Assembly (NCBI GenBank): GCA_913054215.1
Contig: CAJXJE010000031.1
Location: 1 to 8,043, forward strand
Direction: 5' to 3'
Length of the DNA stretch: 8,043 bases
Origin: an uncultured Candidatus Peregrinibacteria bacterium
Lineage (GTDB): Bacteria > Patescibacteriota > Gracilibacteria > Peribacterales > Peribacteraceae
Below the pieces are notes generated by a model. It saw only the letters and a list, made by a program, of their open reading frames with translations. It did not search any database and was not told the DNA's origin. Position numbers and translations under genes: made by a program. Positions 1-6,264 of this stretch are shown one piece after another (positions within the stretch are counted from its first letter, which is position 1; the number at the start of each line of letters is the position of its first letter).

Positions 1-50
1 GGCGACCACCGAGATCTACACTCTTTCCCTACACGACGCTCTTCCGATCT
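1..50 (+). other. Illumina P5/TruSeq adapter remnant (artifact)
   Basis: These 50 bases are identical to the 3' 50 nt of the 58-nt Illumina universal (P5) adapter, ending in the characteristic CTCTTCCGATCT that abuts the insert in a library molecule. This is untrimmed sequencing adapter assembled onto a contig end, not genomic DNA. It should be masked, and the junction at 50/51 should be treated as the true contig end. Confidence 0.98.
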
Positions 51-162
51 AATCGTACGATCTCTCTTCTATGTTCCGTACAACTAGGATCTTTGATAAG
101 AAAGGTTGATAGTTGCTTACCTTGATTCCAGTTTTTGGGGAGTAGGATTGCTTCCATGGGAA
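51..162. other. Short non-coding flank downstream of dnaK
   Basis: This stretch lies between the adapter and the dnaK stop codon. I see no convincing coding frame, no tRNA and no hairpin followed by a T-run on the minus strand, so no obvious dnaK terminator. It opens with a perfect 10-bp palindrome, ATCGTACGAT at 52-61, directly against the adapter junction. The first bases may also be affected by the artifact. Confidence 0.5.
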
Positions 163-2058
163 CTATTTTGTATCTTCCTCTTCGACCACTTCCCCATCGA
201 CAACCTTCTCACCTGCATCTTCTGCTGCCGAGTTGGTCTCTTCTGGCTTCTCCGCCGCTGCTTCGTAGACGATCTTGCCGATTTCTTGTGCTTCTGTGGC
301 AAGCTCTTCTGTAGCAGTCTTCAAATCCTCTACGGACGCATCATCTTTGCCCATAAGGTCTTTGAGGTCAGAGATCTTGAGGTTGATCTTCTTTTTGAGG
401 TCGTCGCCTATTTTGGCATCGTGCTCTCGCATCTGCTTCTCGAGGTTAAACACAAGTGCATCTGCGTTATTACGTGCATCAACGAGCTCTTTCTTCTGTT
501 TATCCTCCTCTGCGTGTGTCTCTGCATCTTTACGCATGTTCTCGATCTCCTCATCAGAAAGTCCCGTAGACCCTTGGATAGTGATGTGCTGTTCTTTTCC
601 TGTACCTTTATCAGCAGCTTTCACACTGAGGATTCCATTGGTATCAATATCAAAGGATACTTCTATTTGTGGAAGTCCACGAGGCGCAGGGGCAATCCCA
701 TCAAGTATGAAACGACCGAGCGACTTGTTATCTCCAGCCATCTCTCGCTCTCCTTGGACAACATGGATCTCTACGGATGGTTGATTATCTGCTGCTGTAG
801 AGAAGATTTGGCTTTTAGAAGTTGGAATCTTCGTGTTGCGCTCAATAAGCTTTGTGGCCACACCTCCAAGAGTTTCAAGTCCAAAACTTAAGGGGGTAAC
901 ATCAACAAGAACGATATCTTTATCGATATCTCCACTCATAATTCCTGCTTGAATCGCTGCGCCAATAGCCACTACCTCGTCGGGGTTTACTCCTTGGTGA
1001 GGATCTTTACCAAAGAGTTCCTTTACCGTCTTCTGTACAGAAGGCATACGCGTCATTCCTCCAACGAGAACTACTTCATCAATATCACTCTTGGAAAGTC
1101 CTGCGTCTTTAAGTGCTGCTTCGCATGGCTTGATCGTTTTCTTCACAAGGTCAGCTACCAGACCCTCAAGTTTTGCACGACTAAGTTTCATGGATAGGTG
1201 CTTTGGGCCGCTATCATCAGCAGTAATAAATGGCAGGCTAATCTCTGTCTCTGTTTGTGAACTGAGTTCAATCTTTGCCTTTTCCGCTGCTTCTTTGAGA
1301 CGCTGCAAAGCAATATCATCTTTGGAAAGATCAATACCTTGATCCTTTTTGAATTCATCAAGAATCCACAGAATGATTTCTGAGTCGAAGTCATCACCAC
1401 CCAGCTGTGTATCTCCACTAGTAGCGAGTACTTCAAATACACCATCGGCCATATCAAGTATAGATACATCAAATGTACCTCCTCCAAGGTCGTACACTAC
1501 GATCTTATGCTCATTACCCTTATCAAGTCCGTACGCAACAGCAGCGGCCGTTGGTTCATTAATGATACGTTCAACTTCAAGTCCCGCAATCTTTCCAGCT
1601 TCCTTAGTTGCCTGGCGTTGCGAATCATCAAAATACGCAGGAACGGTGATAACTGCTTTAGTTACCGTTGTTCCTAGATACGCTTCTGCATCTTTCTTGA
1701 GTTTTTGGAGTACTTTTGCACTAATTTCCTGGGGCAGCATTTCTTTTCCATCAACGACGATAACAGCGAGTTCACCCTTACCAGCTTTAACGGTAAAGGG
1801 CATCTGATCTGCTTCTTTCTTTAATTCCTTGTAGCGACGACCAATAAACCTCTTCGCGGAGAATATCGTTTTATCGTGGTTGGTAACTGCCTGCCTTTTT
1901 GCGGCAATACCTACAAGTACCTCATCTCCTTTATACCCAACAACAGACGGTGTTGTACGGTTGCCTTCTGCATTAGGAATTATGACAGGCTCTCCGCCTT
2001 CAATGACAGCCATACAGCTGTTTGTTGTTCCCAAATCGATACCAATGATCTTTGACAT
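163..2058 (-). CDS. dnaK: Molecular chaperone DnaK (Hsp70)
   Basis: ATP-dependent cytosolic chaperone that binds exposed hydrophobic peptides and works with DnaJ and GrpE. At 631 residues it is full length (E. coli has 638). The nucleotide-binding domain spans about 1-380, with the phosphate-1 motif IGIDLGTTNS (5-14), INEPTAAAVAYG (166-177), the phosphate-2 motif DLGGGTFDVS (190-199) and the adenosine motif VLVGGMTRMPS (330-340). The interdomain linker VLVDVTPLS lies at 383-391, followed by the beta substrate-binding domain to about 500 and a charged helical lid. The tail is acidic and ends EEEDTK. The block around residues 60-90 (AKRFIGRRY) is the segment present in Gram-negative-type Hsp70s and absent from Firmicutes. 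The start is fixed by the conserved MSKIIGIDLG. No grpE or dnaJ is visible, though the downstream side is cut off by the contig end. There is no Shine-Dalgarno; the leader from the CIRCE promoter is about 30 nt. Confidence 0.99.
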   Translation of the reverse strand: MSKIIGIDLGTTNSCMAVIEGGEPVIIPNAEGNRTTPSVVGYKGDEVLVGIAAKRQAVTNHDKTIFSAKRFIGRRYKELKKEADQMPFTVKAGKGELAVIVVDGKEMLPQEISAKVLQKLKKDAEAYLGTTVTKAVITVPAYFDDSQRQATKEAGKIAGLEVERIINEPTAAAVAYGLDKGNEHKIVVYDLGGGTFDVSILDMADGVFEVLATSGDTQLGGDDFDSEIILWILDEFKKDQGIDLSKDDIALQRLKEAAEKAKIELSSQTETEISLPFITADDSGPKHLSMKLSRAKLEGLVADLVKKTIKPCEAALKDAGLSKSDIDEVVLVGGMTRMPSVQKTVKELFGKDPHQGVNPDEVVAIGAAIQAGIMSGDIDKDIVLVDVTPLSFGLETLGGVATKLIERNTKIPTSKSQIFSTAADNQPSVEIHVVQGEREMAGDNKSLGRFILDGIAPAPRGLPQIEVSFDIDTNGILSVKAADKGTGKEQHITIQGSTGLSDEEIENMRKDAETHAEEDKQKKELVDARNNADALVFNLEKQMREHDAKIGDDLKKKINLKISDLKDLMGKDDASVEDLKTATEELATEAQEIGKIVYEAAAEKPEETNSAAEDAGEKVVDGEVVEEEDTK

Positions 2059-2080
2059 AGTAATTGCTGAAAAGTATAAA

Positions 2081-2107
2081 TTAGCACTCGGGATTATAGA
2101 GTGCCAA
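2081..2107 (-). promoter_or_regulatory. CIRCE operator (HrcA binding site)
   Basis: The inverted repeat TTAGCACTC-N9-GAGTGCCAA matches the CIRCE consensus TTAGCACTC-N9-GAGTGCTAA with one mismatch, and the 9-nt spacer is exact. CIRCE is the established binding site of the heat-shock repressor HrcA in front of dnaK and groE genes. Here it covers the -10 box and the predicted transcription start of dnaK, so bound repressor should block RNA polymerase. hrcA itself is not in this window. Confidence 0.96.
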
Positions 2108-2121
2108 CCCTAAGAGGTCAA
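2093..2121 (-). promoter_or_regulatory. dnaK sigma-70 promoter
   Basis: Read on the minus strand there is a -35 box TTGACC (2116-2121), a 17-bp spacer and a perfect -10 box TATAAT (2093-2098). The predicted start is near 2086, inside the left arm of CIRCE. This would be a strong housekeeping promoter unless repressed. No separate heat-shock sigma motif is needed to explain regulation. Confidence 0.9.
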
Positions 2122-2152
2122 CGGAATTTTAGCGGAAAAAGACCGGTTTCCC

Positions 2153-2158
2153 TATACT
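2153..2158 (+). promoter_or_regulatory. -10 box of obg promoter
   Basis: TATACT lies 6 nt before the obg ATG at 2165, so the predicted transcription start falls at or next to the start codon and the mRNA would be leaderless. The -35 region is weak; the best candidate is TTAGCG at 2129-2134 with an 18-bp spacer. It is divergent from, and does not overlap, the dnaK promoter. Confidence 0.6.
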
Positions 2159-2164
2159 ACGCGC

Positions 2165-3457
2165 ATGTTTCTAGATGAAGCAGATATTACCGTTACAGGC
2201 GGTTCCGGCGGAAATGGCTGCGTCTCCTGGCGTCAGGAGAAGTACATAGCCAGAGGAGGACCAGATGGTGGGAATGGAGGGAATGGAGGGTCTGTCTATA
2301 TTCAGGCGGATCCGAACACCGATACCCTGTCCGATTTTCGCTCCGTAAAGAACTTTAAAGCAGAGCATGGGAGCCGCGGTGAGGGGCAAAATAAGTATGG
2401 AAAGGCCGGGAATGACCTGCTGCTTGTCGTTCCACCAGGGACTCTTGTAAGAGAGAACGGAGATGTTATCGCGGACCTTAAAGAAACGGGTGATGAAATC
2501 CTGATTCTCCGAGGAGGCCGCGGTGGATATGGAAACGCACACTTTAAGGGTCCAACTCGTCAGCGTCCAGACTTTGCAGAAAAGGGAGAGCCTGGTGAGA
2601 AGAAGGAAATCTCATTGGAGCTTAAGCTTGTTGCAGATGTCGGAATCATTGGATACCCCAGTGTTGGAAAATCTACATTGATCTCTGTTATCTCTGCAGC
2701 CAAACCGAAGATTGCTGACTATCCATTCACCACACTTGTCCCAAACCTTGGTGTTGTAGACGTTGGTGAGCGTTCGTTTGTTGTGTGCGATGTTCCGGGT
2801 CTTATCGAGAAGGCATCCGAAGGAAAGGGTTTAGGGCATCAGTTCTTAAAACACATTGAACGCTGTGGAGTACTACTCCATATGCTCGATCTTTCTCGGG
2901 CAATGGTAGATGGAGAGATAGACGCTACGAAGTTGATTGATGATTATCAGAAGATACGCAAAGAGTTAGAACTCTATTCGCAGACTCTCGGAGACAAGCA
3001 AGAGATCGTCGTTATCAACAAAGTAGACCTGACGACAGAAGATCTACAGCCCCTTCTCAATGAACTTAAAGATGCAGGCATAGAAGTACATTCAACTATC
3101 TCCGCTGCAGCACACATGGGTATACAAGATCTTACCAAGCATCTACTACCAATAGCTCTTACTGAGCGCGAGAATGTTCCAGAAGAAGAGCCTGCAAAAG
3201 TCGTGCTTCGCCCTGATATCGATAGTGGACATATGGGTGCCTACAAAATTACTACTGATGAAGATGGAACCATCCGCATTACCGGTAAGCGTATTGAGCA
3301 GTTTACAGCCATGACGGAATTCGCAAATGAAGGTGCTATCTTACGGTTTAAAGACGTTCTCGACAAAATAGGACTGGGTAAGGCTATTGTCCGAGAGAGG
3401 AAGGATTCTGGAGCCGCTGTATTCATTGGCAAGATTTCCGTGGACGCATACATCTAA
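2165..3457 (+). CDS. obg: Obg family GTPase (ObgE/CgtA)
   Basis: Essential GTPase of large-ribosomal-subunit assembly, also linked to stress and (p)ppGpp signalling. The three-domain Obg layout is complete in 430 residues. The glycine-rich Obg fold covers about 1-158 (GGSGGNG 12-18, GGPDGGNGGNGG 31-42). The G domain has G1 GYPSVGKS (163-170), switch I with YPFTT (186-190), G3 DVPG (209-212), G4 NKVD (285-288) and G5 SAA (313-315). A C-terminal OCT-type domain spans about 345-430. The start is set by the conserved MFLDEADI opening and the immediately preceding -10 box; there is no Shine-Dalgarno. A 9-bp sequence occurs twice in tandem at 2270-2287, which simply encodes part of the Gly-Asn-Gly run. 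It is divergent from dnaK and followed by a tRNA; I see no clear intrinsic terminator after it. Confidence 0.98.
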   Translation: MFLDEADITVTGGSGGNGCVSWRQEKYIARGGPDGGNGGNGGSVYIQADPNTDTLSDFRSVKNFKAEHGSRGEGQNKYGKAGNDLLLVVPPGTLVRENGDVIADLKETGDEILILRGGRGGYGNAHFKGPTRQRPDFAEKGEPGEKKEISLELKLVADVGIIGYPSVGKSTLISVISAAKPKIADYPFTTLVPNLGVVDVGERSFVVCDVPGLIEKASEGKGLGHQFLKHIERCGVLLHMLDLSRAMVDGEIDATKLIDDYQKIRKELELYSQTLGDKQEIVVINKVDLTTEDLQPLLNELKDAGIEVHSTISAAAHMGIQDLTKHLLPIALTERENVPEEEPAKVVLRPDIDSGHMGAYKITTDEDGTIRITGKRIEQFTAMTEFANEGAILRFKDVLDKIGLGKAIVRERKDSGAAVFIGKISVDAYI

Positions 3458-3472
3458 AATTGGTACATTCTT

Positions 3473-3507
3473 GCAGCTGAATCACCGTGGCCCTTAGCTT
3501 CAGTTGC
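3473..3507 (+). repeat. Imperfect inverted repeat after obg
   Basis: GCAGCTGAA (3473-3481) can pair with TTCAGTTGC (3499-3507), giving 9 pairs including one G-T wobble around a 17-nt loop. It lies 15 nt after the obg stop. No T-run follows, so it is not a canonical intrinsic terminator; it could still be a 3'-end stabilising or pause hairpin. Confidence 0.5.
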
Positions 3508-3537
3508 CTAGGGTCACGAAGTGACCCGTAATATAAT
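3504..3537 (+). promoter_or_regulatory. Probable tRNA-Phe promoter
   Basis: A perfect -10 box TATAAT at 3532-3537 lies about 47 nt before the mature tRNA, implying a processed leader of about 40 nt. The only -35-like hexamer, TTGCCT at 3504-3509, is 22 bp away, or 19 bp if the overlapping TAATAT (3529-3534) is used. An inverted repeat fills that spacer. A weaker alternative is TTGCAC (3551-3556) with AGTAAT (3573-3578), which would start at the tRNA 5' end. Confidence 0.5.
3511..3527 (+). repeat. Perfect 7-bp inverted repeat upstream of tRNA-Phe
   Basis: GGGTCAC and GTGACCC flank the 3-nt loop GAA; in RNA the closing C-G pair may open. The dyad sits just upstream of TATAAT (3532-3537) and lacks a T-run. 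It could be an operator for the tRNA promoter or part of an unconventional obg 3' end. Confidence 0.65.
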
Positions 3538-3584
3538 GGAACTGTGCTCGTTGCACCCGATCATTACATCATAGTAATCAAAAT

Positions 3585-3660
3585 GGCCCGGTAGCTCAGT
3601 TGGTAGAGCACTCGATTGAAGCTCGAGGTGTCAACAGTTCGAACCTGTTCTGGGCCACCA
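3585..3660 (+). tRNA. tRNA-Phe (anticodon GAA)
   Basis: This is a complete 76-nt cloverleaf. The acceptor stem GGCCCGG pairs with CTGGGCC (one G-U), the D stem is GCTC/GAGC with loop AGTTGGTA, and the anticodon stem CTCGA/TCGAG carries loop TTGAAGC with anticodon GAA at 3618-3620. The variable loop is GTGTC and the T arm is AACAG-TTCGAAC-CTGTT. The discriminator is A and CCA is genomically encoded at 3658-3660. Its 3' end is one base from the stop codon of the convergent peptidase gene. Confidence 0.98.
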
Positions 3661-3661
3661 T

Positions 3662-4753
3662 CTACAACTTCCCAAACAACTCCCTATAAATCTGATAATG
3701 CTTTTGGAGTGAACTAATGCTCACCCATTCATCTTTACTATGTAAGCCTCCTCCTTTTGGACCATACAGAAATGCAGGGATACCACGCTCAGAGAAATAC
3801 CGCGCATCGGTACCACCATGCTCTCGCTTGTATCCGATAGATGTTCCGAGGACTTCCTCCGCAACTTCTTTATACAGCATTACCATCGGATGATCCTCTG
3901 GAGTGCTGAGTGGACTTGCAGCTAAGATTTCTTTGATCTCACATCCTTCTGGGAGCACTGCGGATACTTTTGCAATTGCCTCATCTGCAGAGGAACACAC
4001 TTCTGCTGGGAAGCGAATATCAAGCCCGCATGTCACATGATCATCTATCTGATTTCTAGCTCTACTTCCTTTAAGAGTAGTAGGAGATACGGTCATCTGC
4101 CAGTCATCATGACCCCCTGGTGGAAACGATGCTTGAATCTTTAACAGAGCCTCGGCGAGGACCCACGTGGGGTTTTCCGTATCCCATGGATACGCTCCAT
4201 GCCCTCCTTTTCCATGACAAATAAGCTCAGACCAGGCTACTCCTTTGTGCTGGCACACAATCCCAATGTCATTGCTATCTGGCGTAAAGGCTACGGGAGC
4301 CTTAACCACTCCGGTATCGAGTAAGTGCGGGATCGTATTTCCTGCGACCTCTTCATCGGTCGTTATCAGGATACTTATAGGAGGGACAGTCCCCTCTTTG
4401 ACTGCGTCTCTATACACCATGAGGAATGGTAAAATATTCCCTTTCATATCACAGGTTCCCCTTCCCTTTGCGATGTCATCATCTAAAGAAAGATCAAACA
4501 TATTGTCTGTCGAAGGAACAACGTCGCAGTGTGCAAAAATAAGTAACTTCGAGTCATCTTGAGGTAGAAAAACCCAAGGAGAACCTTCAAAATCTCCTCT
4601 TTGAATGTTATCGACATTGGTACTAAGGAATGTGCTTACGATCCAATCTAAACATTTCATTTTCTGAATCGGCTCAGAGTCTGTGGATTTAAATCCTATA
4701 AAGACTTTTAAAAGATCCAGCAGTTCGCCTTTTTCACAGGAATTGGTGCGCAT
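3662..4753 (-). CDS. M20-family metallopeptidase (ArgE/DapE-like)
   Basis: Cytosolic zinc-dependent amidohydrolase or peptidase of the ArgE/DapE/CPG2 group; 363 residues and no signal peptide. The family's metal ligands and catalytic residues are visible: H75 and D77 in AHCDVVP, bridging D102 in GRGTCDMKG, general base E134 with metal ligand E135 in TTDEEVAG, D159 in TPDSND, and H338 in GGGLHSKDEW. H185 in GKGGHGAYP belongs to the lid/dimerisation domain inserted at about 170-280. HGGTDARYF (312-320) resembles the DapE substrate-pocket motif, while GRGTCDMKG is common among ArgE proteins, so the substrate (succinyl-diaminopimelate, acetylornithine or a dipeptide) cannot be settled. It stands alone, with no arginine or lysine pathway neighbours. 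The ATG follows a minus-strand -10 box TATAAC by 7 nt, suggesting a leaderless mRNA. TAG stop. Confidence 0.93.
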   Translation of the reverse strand: MRTNSCEKGELLDLLKVFIGFKSTDSEPIQKMKCLDWIVSTFLSTNVDNIQRGDFEGSPWVFLPQDDSKLLIFAHCDVVPSTDNMFDLSLDDDIAKGRGTCDMKGNILPFLMVYRDAVKEGTVPPISILITTDEEVAGNTIPHLLDTGVVKAPVAFTPDSNDIGIVCQHKGVAWSELICHGKGGHGAYPWDTENPTWVLAEALLKIQASFPPGGHDDWQMTVSPTTLKGSRARNQIDDHVTCGLDIRFPAEVCSSADEAIAKVSAVLPEGCEIKEILAASPLSTPEDHPMVMLYKEVAEEVLGTSIGYKREHGGTDARYFSERGIPAFLYGPKGGGLHSKDEWVSISSLQKHYQIYRELFGKL

Positions 4754-4760
4754 AAATGTA

Positions 4761-4788
4761 GTTATAGAAGTATTGCCAAATTAGTCAA
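4761..4788 (-). promoter_or_regulatory. Promoter of the M20 peptidase gene
   Basis: On the minus strand, -35 TTGACT (4783-4788) and -10 TATAAC (4761-4766) are separated by 16 bp, and the -10 ends 7 nt before the ATG. The predicted start therefore falls at the start codon. It overlaps the divergent vanW promoter so that each -35 box lies within the other's spacer. Confidence 0.75.
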
Positions 4789-4801
4789 TTTATTGTATAA
4801 T
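4773..4801 (+). promoter_or_regulatory. Promoter of the vanW-like gene
   Basis: TTGCCA (4773-4778) and a perfect TATAAT (4796-4801) are separated by 17 bp. The predicted start is near 4808, leaving a leader of about 17 nt that is A/C-rich and has no Shine-Dalgarno. It overlaps the divergent peptidase promoter. Confidence 0.85.
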
Positions 4802-4824
4802 AACAGTCGAACAAACACACAAAT

Positions 4825-6246
4825 ATGAAGCAATTTCTTAAAAGCCACCGACGAAGTATAGCAGCCGCAATGGGGGTTTTGACAATGGCTTCTTTAGTTT
4901 CCTACAACCACACCTCTACCCTCGCGATGGACCTCAATAGCGGCTGGCTCGCTACGGTTTCTTCGAACCGATCTTTTCAACGGATGCAAAGAAAGAAATA
5001 TGAGTCACAACCAAACCACAGGATTGCACAGAGGCTGCAACAACGTCTTCGACGCAGAGGGAGTCGGGCAGTCCCAAGTATCAATGTGCTTGCTAAGGCC
5101 GTCGCTTCTAGGCAGGCCCTTTTACGCAAGCATATCTCTGTCACCTTCTTGACGGAAGAAGACGAGGATCACACGGTATGGGATGTGTCTGCCTCTCGAT
5201 ATCCGCTCTGGATTCGTCCTTCATTTACGATGAAAAACGCTAAGTTTGTGATCAATCCAGACCAAATTAGGCAGGACTTTTCTGATGGAAATATCATCAC
5301 GGTAGACCCTCCAGTCCATGCAATCCTCAGGAGTATTACCTTCAAGGAAAACGAGAAGTCTGTTTCCAGAGCGAACATTGAGGGTACAGCTCGTGCTGGA
5401 TATCTTCCAGACGTCGATTTGATAGCGAGTTCCATCGCAAAAGCATTTCACTCAGATCTTACTGAGATGTCCATAGTTCTAGAAAAAGAGGAAGGTCGTA
5501 TCATTAACATGACAGACTTAGATCTCGGTAACCTAAGGCTGTGGTCTACCGGTAAGTCTAATTATCGTGGCTCTACATATTCAAGAGCACATAACGTCGA
5601 GAAGGCTCTCAACAAGCATGTGCAAAATACCGTCGTTGCTCCGGGTGACACCTATTCATTCAATTCAACATTGGACGGTCCCGTAAGTATTGCAAACGGT
5701 TGGAGAATGGCAAAAATTATTGTAAATGGTGGTGATTTGGAACTTGCACCTGGTGGAGGCATATGTCAGGCATCTACTACTGTATTCCGCGCTATAGTCA
5801 ATGGGGGATTTCCCGTTGTAGACCGCAGAGCTCATAGTATTTACGTGAGCTACTACAAAAAGCATGGGGTAGGTATTGATGCCACTATCTATCCTGGAAG
5901 TCAGGACCTTGTCTTTACCAATGACACAGACAACTATCTTGTCATACAGTCCTACAGCGAAGGTTCCGATGCGTTCGTAAATATTTTCGGTACTCCCGAT
6001 GGAAGAACTGTAGCACTCGAGGGTCCTTACTTTGCTTCAACAGCTCCACAAGGGTTTACCTATAGAGGAAGAGGTATACACAGAAATGAAATTGTGTGGA
6101 TACAGCGCATTGACTATCCTTCAGGTGAAAGTCGTGAATATCAAATAGGATCTCGGTACAAAACACTCCCCGAATCCGTTGCACGTGAATTTAAAGTGGA
6201 AGAAACCGTGTTTACATCAGCACCACTTGCCCAATTAAGCAACTAA
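4825..6246 (+). CDS. Exported VanW-domain protein
   Basis: Secreted or membrane-attached protein with a VanW domain; 473 residues. VanW proteins are named after a vancomycin-resistance cluster gene, but their biochemical role is unclear and they are widespread without any resistance function. The N-terminus is basic (KSHRR) followed by a hydrophobic stretch at about 12-34, a Sec signal or anchor. A strongly cationic segment follows (about 48-82, including RMQRKK and RLRRRGSR), then an unassigned region (about 105-250). The VanW domain lies at about 255-395: PGDTYSFN (273-280), the hallmark GGGICQASTT (310-319), RRAHSIYVSYY (334-344) and DATIYPGSQDLVFTN (352-366). The C-terminal stretch WIQRIDYPSGE...SRYKTLP (425-449) resembles the beta-rich tail seen in many VanW proteins. 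The RR pair only loosely resembles a Tat motif. First gene of the envelope cluster; TAA stop. Confidence 0.9.
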   Translation: MKQFLKSHRRSIAAAMGVLTMASLVSYNHTSTLAMDLNSGWLATVSSNRSFQRMQRKKYESQPNHRIAQRLQQRLRRRGSRAVPSINVLAKAVASRQALLRKHISVTFLTEEDEDHTVWDVSASRYPLWIRPSFTMKNAKFVINPDQIRQDFSDGNIITVDPPVHAILRSITFKENEKSVSRANIEGTARAGYLPDVDLIASSIAKAFHSDLTEMSIVLEKEEGRIINMTDLDLGNLRLWSTGKSNYRGSTYSRAHNVEKALNKHVQNTVVAPGDTYSFNSTLDGPVSIANGWRMAKIIVNGGDLELAPGGGICQASTTVFRAIVNGGFPVVDRRAHSIYVSYYKKHGVGIDATIYPGSQDLVFTNDTDNYLVIQSYSEGSDAFVNIFGTPDGRTVALEGPYFASTAPQGFTYRGRGIHRNEIVWIQRIDYPSGESREYQIGSRYKTLPESVAREFKVEETVFTSAPLAQLSN

Positions 6247-6256
6247 GAGATACACT
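6227..6256 (+). promoter_or_regulatory. Candidate internal promoter for the small secreted protein
   Basis: TTGCCC (6227-6232) and TACACT (6251-6256) are separated by 18 bp and overlap the 3' end of the vanW-like gene. The predicted start would lie at about 6263-6265, matching the ATG at 6265. Both hexamers deviate from consensus, so cotranscription with the upstream gene remains possible. Confidence 0.4.
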
Positions 6257-6264
6257 CTGTGCGC

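Noticed and set aside
106..891. Long plus-strand open frame (261 codons) opposite the dnaK 3' half
   Set aside because: It lies antisense to an unmistakable DnaK, its translation is Cys/Leu/Phe-rich with no recognisable domain, and it has no promoter. It is a shadow frame.
275..1807. Other antisense frames within dnaK (275-784, 949-1197, 1091-1342, 1349-1807)
   Set aside because: Ser-rich translations typical of the reverse complement of a coding sequence; no start signals and no family resemblance.
3511..3537. Hairpin after obg read as an intrinsic terminator
   Set aside because: The stem is followed by GTAATATAATGG rather than a T-run, and a perfect TATAAT lies there. It is listed as an inverted repeat instead.
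3585..3660. tRNA-Phe 3' end as an integration (att) site
   Set aside because: No integrase and no repeated copy of the tRNA 3' end are seen in the window, and the flanking genes look like ordinary chromosomal genes.
4825..4932. Twin-arginine (Tat) signal in the VanW protein
   Set aside because: SHRRSIAAAMG has the RR pair but lacks the usual xFLK context; a Sec signal or anchor is the more cautious reading.
4825..6246. Vancomycin resistance gene
   Set aside because: The VanW domain alone does not confer resistance. No VanH/A/X or VanRS neighbours are present, and the family is widespread in organisms unrelated to glycopeptide resistance.
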